A stretch of DNA of 64,000 nucleotides from Sphingomonas sp. IC081. Lineage in GTDB: Bacteria; Pseudomonadota; Alphaproteobacteria; Sphingomonadales; Sphingomonadaceae. The notes beneath the pieces are model-generated. The model was not told the DNA's origin. It saw nothing but the letters and a program-made list of their open reading frames with translations, and ran no database searches. The stretch spans positions 2,863,001 to 2,927,000 of the forward strand of contig NZ_CP029761.1 of assembly GCF_006874585.1 (NCBI RefSeq), given 5' to 3'. The translations under genes were made by a program, and so were the position numbers. This document shows, piece by piece, positions 60,152-64,000 of the stretch (within the stretch, counting starts at the first letter, position 1; each line of letters opens with the position of its first letter).

Positions 60152-61192
60152 TTATTCGGCAGCTGCGGCGGCATCGCCGGCGGGAGCCTGCGATGCTTCC
60201 GCCGTGGCGGCTGCGGCCGGTTCGGCCTTGGCAGCGGGAGCCGCCGGTGCGGCCTTGACCCGGCTGTCGATCACGCCGCCGGCGTGGGTCAGGACCCAGG
60301 CGTCGTACTGCGGGCGGGGCAGCGCCTCGACCGCGATCGGCATGTAGCCGTGCTTGGCGCCGCACAGTTCGGAACACTGGCCGTAATAGACGCCCGGCTT
60401 CTCGACCACGAGGACCTTCTCGTTGATGCGGCCGGGAACTGCGTCAAGCTTGAACCACAGCGAGGGCACGGCGAACGAGTGGATCACGTCGGCCGCGGTA
60501 ATCTGCAGGCGGATCGGTTCGCCCACCGGCACGACCATGCGGTTGTCGACCTCGAGGTGCGAGGGGCCGTCCCAGGGCTTCGAGCCGACCTCGCGCACGC
60601 CGTTGTTGATCACCGGCTGGCCGGGAATGTTCAGCATGTTCGAGACGACTTCGAAATCACCGTTGTCCGGGTAGCCGTAAGTCCAGAACCACTGGTTGCC
60701 GGTGACCTTGATGGTCAGCGCGGTCTTGGGCGCGGGCTTGTACTGCTTGGCGATGAGGTCGATCGAGGGAATCGCGATGCCCACCAGGATCAGCACCGGA
60801 AGCAGCGTCCACACCACTTCGAGAACGGTGTTGTGGCTGGTCTTCGATGGCACCGGATTGGCACGGCGATTGAACCGCACGACGATGATCAGCAGCAGGA
60901 TCAGCACGAACAGGCAGATCAGGCCCATCACCCAGAGCAATCCATGGTGGATCCAGGCGCCGTATTCGCCGGTGGGCGAAAACTGCTGCTGCAGCCCCAT
61001 GGCGCCGGGCACCGGCATGCCGATGCCGGGGGTCGGCTTCATCGGCGTATAGCCGGCCGCCACCGTGCCCGCTGCAGCATCTGCCGCACGCGCGGCCGCA
61101 GAGCCGCCGAAAACGGTCGCCAATGCGGAAACTGTCAATCCAAAGGCCCTTGCAGCCTCACCCCAATTACGAACGGTCTTGCCCACTGTCAT
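60152..61192 (-). CDS. ctaC: Cytochrome c oxidase subunit II
   Basis: 346 residues: a signal peptide (MTVGKTVRNWGEAARAFGLT), two membrane helices (WVMGLICLFVLILLLIIVV and VVWTLLPVLILVGIAIPSID), and the CuA domain with GQCSELCGAKHGYM. An Ala/Pro-rich tail of about 45 residues follows the copper domain and is unusual in length. The ATG at 61192 is the proper start; the preceding in-frame ATG adds a charged leader. First gene of the oxidase operon. Confidence 0.95.
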   Translation of the reverse strand: MTVGKTVRNWGEAARAFGLTVSALATVFGGSAAARAADAAAGTVAAGYTPMKPTPGIGMPVPGAMGLQQQFSPTGEYGAWIHHGLLWVMGLICLFVLILLLIIVVRFNRRANPVPSKTSHNTVLEVVWTLLPVLILVGIAIPSIDLIAKQYKPAPKTALTIKVTGNQWFWTYGYPDNGDFEVVSNMLNIPGQPVINNGVREVGSKPWDGPSHLEVDNRMVVPVGEPIRLQITAADVIHSFAVPSLWFKLDAVPGRINEKVLVVEKPGVYYGQCSELCGAKHGYMPIAVEALPRPQYDAWVLTHAGGVIDSRVKAAPAAPAAKAEPAAAATAEASQAPAGDAAAAAE

Positions 61193-61410
61193 GGATATAG
61201 CGCTTTCCCGTTTTCTTATTCGCGCAAGAGACACGTCTCAGTGAGTCGCCTCCCAAACGCGCACCCCTGTCGCGGAGGCTTTTGCCCCCCTTCTCATGGG
61301 GCTATACGCGGCCTTGCCGCTTGTCTCAAGCGCCTCTAGGGGATTTTCGCTCCATGCCGGCGCGATAACGTGCCCGAACATTGCAAATTGCACCAAAGGA
61401 TTACACCCCG

Positions 61411-61995
61411 ATGCAGGAAGAAGAAGTCCTCGCCGAGTTCCGCGCCAGCAAGGCCTTGCTTGAAGGGCATTTCCTGCTTTCCTCGGGCCGTCACAGCGCA
61501 CACTACCTGCAGTGCGCGCGCGTGCTGATGAACCCCGACCGGGCCGGGCGACTCGCCGTGGCGATCGCTGCAAAACTCCCCCACGATATTCGCAAGAGCA
61601 TCGACAAGGTCGTCTCGCCGGCCATGGGCGGCGTCATCATCGGCCAGGAAATGGGCCGCGCGCTGCAAGTCGACGCGATGTTTGTCGAGCGCCCGACCGG
61701 GACTTTCGAACTGCGCCGCGGCTTCAGCCTCGAGCCGGGCGACAAAGTGCTGATGGTCGAGGACGTGGTCACCACCGGCCTCTCCAGCCGCGAAGCCATC
61801 AAGGCGATCGAGGAAGCCGGCGGCGAAGTGATCGCGGCCGCCTCGCTGGTCGACCGTTCGGGCGGCTCGGTCGATCTCGGCGTGCCGTTCTTCCCGCTCG
61901 TCGCGCTGAACTTCCCGACTTACGCGCCCGACGAACTGCCGCCGGAACTGGCCGCCACCCCTGCCGTCAAGCCGGGCAGCCGCGCGAAGCCCTGA
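61411..61995 (+). CDS. pyrE: Orotate phosphoribosyltransferase
   Basis: Makes orotidine 5'-phosphate in pyrimidine synthesis. 194 residues with the PRPP motif [38 protein letters not shown] near the start and [16 protein letters not shown]. The ATG at 61411 has AAAGGA nine bases upstream; the TTG at 61381 is less likely. Divergent from the ctaC operon; pdxJ follows after 53 bases. Confidence 0.96.
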   Translation: MQEEEVLAEFRASKALLEGHFLLSSGRHSAHYLQCARVLMNPDRAGRLAVAIAAKLPHDIRKSIDKVVSPAMGGVIIGQEMGRALQVDAMFVERPTGTFELRRGFSLEPGDKVLMVEDVVTTGLSSREAIKAIEEAGGEVIAAASLVDRSGGSVDLGVPFFPLVALNFPTYAPDELPPELAATPAVKPGSRAKP

Positions 61996-62048
61996 CGCCT
62001 TGCCCCTGGGGCCAGCCCCGGATTCGGACAAATAGCTCGGATAAGCGA

Positions 62049-62789
62049 ATGAACGTCCTGACACCTTCCCGCCTGCGCCTCGGCGTCAATATCGACCACG
62101 TCGCCACCATCCGCAACGCGCGCGGCGGCGAGCATCCCGATCCGGCCCGCGCCGCACAGATCGTGGCGCAGGCGGGGGGTGACGGCATCACCGTGCACTT
62201 GCGCGAGGACCGCCGCCATATCCGCGACGAGGATCTCGAACGCGTAGCCTCGGCCACCGGGCTGCCGATCAACCTCGAGATGGCGGCGACCGACGAGATG
62301 CTGGCCATCGCGCTGCGGCACCGCCCGCACGCGGCCTGCATCGTGCCCGAGCGCCGCGAGGAACGCACGACCGAGGGCGGGCTCGACGCGGCGGGGCAGC
62401 ACAACCGCCTCGCCCCGATCGTCGCCCGGCTCGCGGACGCGGGCATCCGCGTCAGTCTGTTCATCGCCCCCGAGGCCCGCCAGATCGAGGCGGCGATGAA
62501 GCTCGGCGCCCCGGTGGTGGAGTTCCACACCGGTGAATATGCCCATGCCCAAGGCGAACAGGTGGCGGCCGAACTGCGCCGCATCGTCGACATGGCCGCG
62601 CTTGCCGCCAAGAACGGCATCGAGCCGCATGCAGGCCACGGCCTCACTTACGAAAACGTCCAGCCGATCGCCGCGATCCCGCAACTCGCCGAACTCAACA
62701 TCGGCCATTACCTGATCGGCGAAGCGATTTTCACCGGGCTCGACGCGAGCGTGAAGAAGATGCGCATGCTGATGGACGAAGTGCGATGA
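62049..62789 (+). CDS. pdxJ: Pyridoxine 5'-phosphate synthase
   Basis: Last step of de novo vitamin B6 synthesis (deoxyxylulose phosphate + aminoacetone phosphate). 246-residue TIM barrel: [17 protein letters not shown] at the N-terminus, [33 protein letters not shown], and [11 protein letters not shown]. The end overlaps acpS by four bases. Confidence 0.97.
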   Translation: MNVLTPSRLRLGVNIDHVATIRNARGGEHPDPARAAQIVAQAGGDGITVHLREDRRHIRDEDLERVASATGLPINLEMAATDEMLAIALRHRPHAACIVPERREERTTEGGLDAAGQHNRLAPIVARLADAGIRVSLFIAPEARQIEAAMKLGAPVVEFHTGEYAHAQGEQVAAELRRIVDMAALAAKNGIEPHAGHGLTYENVQPIAAIPQLAELNIGHYLIGEAIFTGLDASVKKMRMLMDEVR

Positions 62790-63196
62790 TCATCGGCCTC
62801 GGCTCGGACTTGTGCAACATCGAGCGGATCCGCAGTTCGCTCGACCGCTATGGCGAGCGTTTCCTGCAACGCGTCTTCACCGCGGCCGAGCAGGCCAAGG
62901 CGGCACGCCGGCCGCACACCGTGGCGGGCACGCTGGCCAAGCGATTCGCAGCCAAGGAAGCGTTCTCCAAGGCGGTTGGCACCGGTTTCAAGGCGGGCGT
63001 GTTCATGAAGGACATCGGCGTCGTCAATGCCCCTTCCGGCGCCCCGACACTGGCGCTGACGGGCGGGGCGAAGGACCGGCTCGATGCCATGACTCCCGCC
63101 GGTCACGAGGCCTTCATTCACCTCACGCTCACCGACGACCACCCATGGGCCCAGGCCTTCGTGATCATCGAAGCACGCCCCCTCCCTACCTCCTGA
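62786..63196 (+). CDS. acpS: Holo-[acyl-carrier-protein] synthase
   Basis: Transfers 4'-phosphopantetheine to ACP. 136 residues; the N-terminal [15 protein letters not shown] has the Mg-binding Asp and [19 protein letters not shown] the Lys-Glu pair. The ATG overlaps the pdxJ stop (ATGA). The pdxJ-acpS-lepB order is common in proteobacteria. Confidence 0.97.
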   Translation: MIIGLGSDLCNIERIRSSLDRYGERFLQRVFTAAEQAKAARRPHTVAGTLAKRFAAKEAFSKAVGTGFKAGVFMKDIGVVNAPSGAPTLALTGGAKDRLDAMTPAGHEAFIHLTLTDDHPWAQAFVIIEARPLPTS

Positions 63197-63217
63197 TACG
63201 AGTTTTGCGCCCTGGAC

Positions 63218-64000
63218 ATGGCCGACGACATCCCCAAGCCTCCGGCTCCCAAGCCCTCTGCCGATCCGGCCGCCGCCGGGCGCAAGCCGGACAAGGTCAA
63301 CTGGTTCCAGGAGCTGCGCGGGCTCGCGCTGATGCTGCTGGGCGTGCTGGCGTTCCATTCGCTCTTGGCCAAACCGTTCTACATCCCCTCGATCTCGATG
63401 ATGCCGAACCTGCTGGTCGGTGACCGGCTGGTCGTGTCGAAGTATCCCTATGGCTGGAACTGGTCCTCGATCAGCTTTCACCTGTTGCCGCGCGGCACCT
63501 GGCACCTGTTCGAGCATACCCCCGAATATGGCGACATCGTCATCGTCGTGCCGGGCAACCGCAAGGCCGACCTCATCAAGCGCGTGGTCGCCCGCCCCGG
63601 CGACCGTATCGCCGTGATCGACGGCCGCATCCGCCTCAACGGCACCTTCGTGCCGCGCGAAATGGAACCGCCGGTGCGCATTCCCGCCGACGATGCACTA
63701 CGCTGCGAGGGCGATCCCGAACCTGGCCACTGCTACGACGGCTTCGAGCGTTATCGCACCCGCCTGCCCAGCGGCAAGGAAGTCTACGAGCTGCCGACCT
63801 ACCGCGAGACCCTGCCCAACGGCGCCCAGTTCGACGTCATCGACTATATCGACCAGGAACTCGACAACTACCACGAGATCACCGTGCCTGCCGGCCACGT
63901 CTTCCTGATGGGCGACGACCGTGACCGTTCGGCCGACAGCCGCGCGCCGTTCGAAACCGACATGTTCGGCCAGCCCAGCGGCGGCCTCGGCGGGCCGGTA
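63218..64000 (+). CDS. lepB: Signal peptidase I (3' end outside window)
   Basis: Cleaves export signals at the inner membrane. 261 codons are present, open to the window end. One N-terminal membrane segment (LRGLALMLLGVLAFHSLLA), the nucleophile Ser60 in PSISMMPNLLVGD, and the general base Lys in ADLIKRVVARPGDRI are all seen, followed by FLMGDDRDRSADSR, box E of the family. It starts 21 bases after acpS. rnc and era often follow in related genomes. Confidence 0.96.
   Translation, partial: MADDIPKPPAPKPSADPAAAGRKPDKVNWFQELRGLALMLLGVLAFHSLLAKPFYIPSISMMPNLLVGDRLVVSKYPYGWNWSSISFHLLPRGTWHLFEHTPEYGDIVIVVPGNRKADLIKRVVARPGDRIAVIDGRIRLNGTFVPREMEPPVRIPADDALRCEGDPEPGHCYDGFERYRTRLPSGKEVYELPTYRETLPNGAQFDVIDYIDQELDNYHEITVPAGHVFLMGDDRDRSADSRAPFETDMFGQPSGGLGGPV

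Noticed and set aside
57934..60258. A 774-codon open frame on the plus strand opposite ctaB and ctaD
   Set aside because: Both minus-strand genes are certain. The antisense product is a His/Arg/Asp-rich shadow typical of high-GC codon bias. The same holds for the long frames at 364-2007, 9050-11263, 3968-5815 and 31796-33289.
1..64000. CRISPR array, prophage, integron or insertion sequence
   Set aside because: No regularly spaced repeats, no transposase, integrase or phage structural genes, and no tRNA-linked direct repeat were seen.

Overview
The window is a 64 kb piece of a high-GC alphaproteobacterial chromosome. It most likely comes from the Sphingomonadales, with Novosphingobium or Sphingobium the best guess. 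Pointers are the ctaCDBGE-SURF1-thrC order, a single Rsh protein, the pdxJ-acpS-lepB order, several small protein families typical of sphingomonads, and dispersed palindromes of the CTTCGACAGGCTCAGG and GTCATCCCCGCGAAGGCGG types. No IS element, prophage, integron or CRISPR array is visible. Genes are dense, often overlap by 1-8 bases, and share similar base composition. The very long open frames opposite real genes are GC-driven shadows and are left out.

Layout. 0-8.4 kb: a hydrolytic and catabolic block with a GH20 hexosaminidase (cut by the window start), an S10 serine carboxypeptidase, a DUF885 peptidase, an M24 prolidase-like peptidase and a divergent DapA-family lyase/deaminase. Palindromes of the FadR/GntR type (TCGTATACGA) lie in the M24/DapA promoter, and related sites lie before the DUF885 gene. 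8.5-8.7 kb: a cluster of hairpins, one with a perfect 33-bp stem. 8.7-17.1 kb: a surface-glycan module made of a large HAD protein, an unrecognised 589-residue protein, KdsD-like and KdsB-like proteins, a metal-dependent type KdsA, a methyltransferase and a histidine-type phosphatase where a KdsC would be expected. 17.2-22.5 kb: a shikimate/quinate catabolic set (QuiC1-type 3-dehydroshikimate dehydratase fusion, shikimate dehydrogenase, aromatic-acid MFS transporter, LysR regulator). 22.6-30.2 kb: tRNA-Ser(GGA), cyclophilin, DUF1905, Rsh, PilZ, UbiA, an M20 peptidase and RsmE.

30.3-49.5 kb: mixed housekeeping. It holds gshA, an ICMT-like membrane methyltransferase, BamB with a YfgM-like TPR protein, a glycosyltransferase, a hydrolase, SelO, an AstD-type dehydrogenase, lipoproteins, a strongly structured candidate small RNA at 41610-41723, a glycine-zipper protein, RarD, an HPP protein, a nitroreductase, a YgfZ-like protein, two GNAT acetyltransferases and rplU-rpmA. 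50.0-61.2 kb: a long minus-strand run from cytochrome c oxidase (ctaC, ctaD, ctaB, a 53-residue membrane protein, ctaG, ctaE, SURF1) through thrC, an rRNA-type methyltransferase and folB to molybdopterin synthesis (moaA, moaD, moaE). 61.4-64 kb: pyrE, then pdxJ-acpS-lepB, with lepB cut by the window end.

Most of the window is conserved core genome. The parts that look least described are the ulosonic-acid module, the candidate small RNA, the composite hairpin element and a repeat that has become part of a coding sequence.
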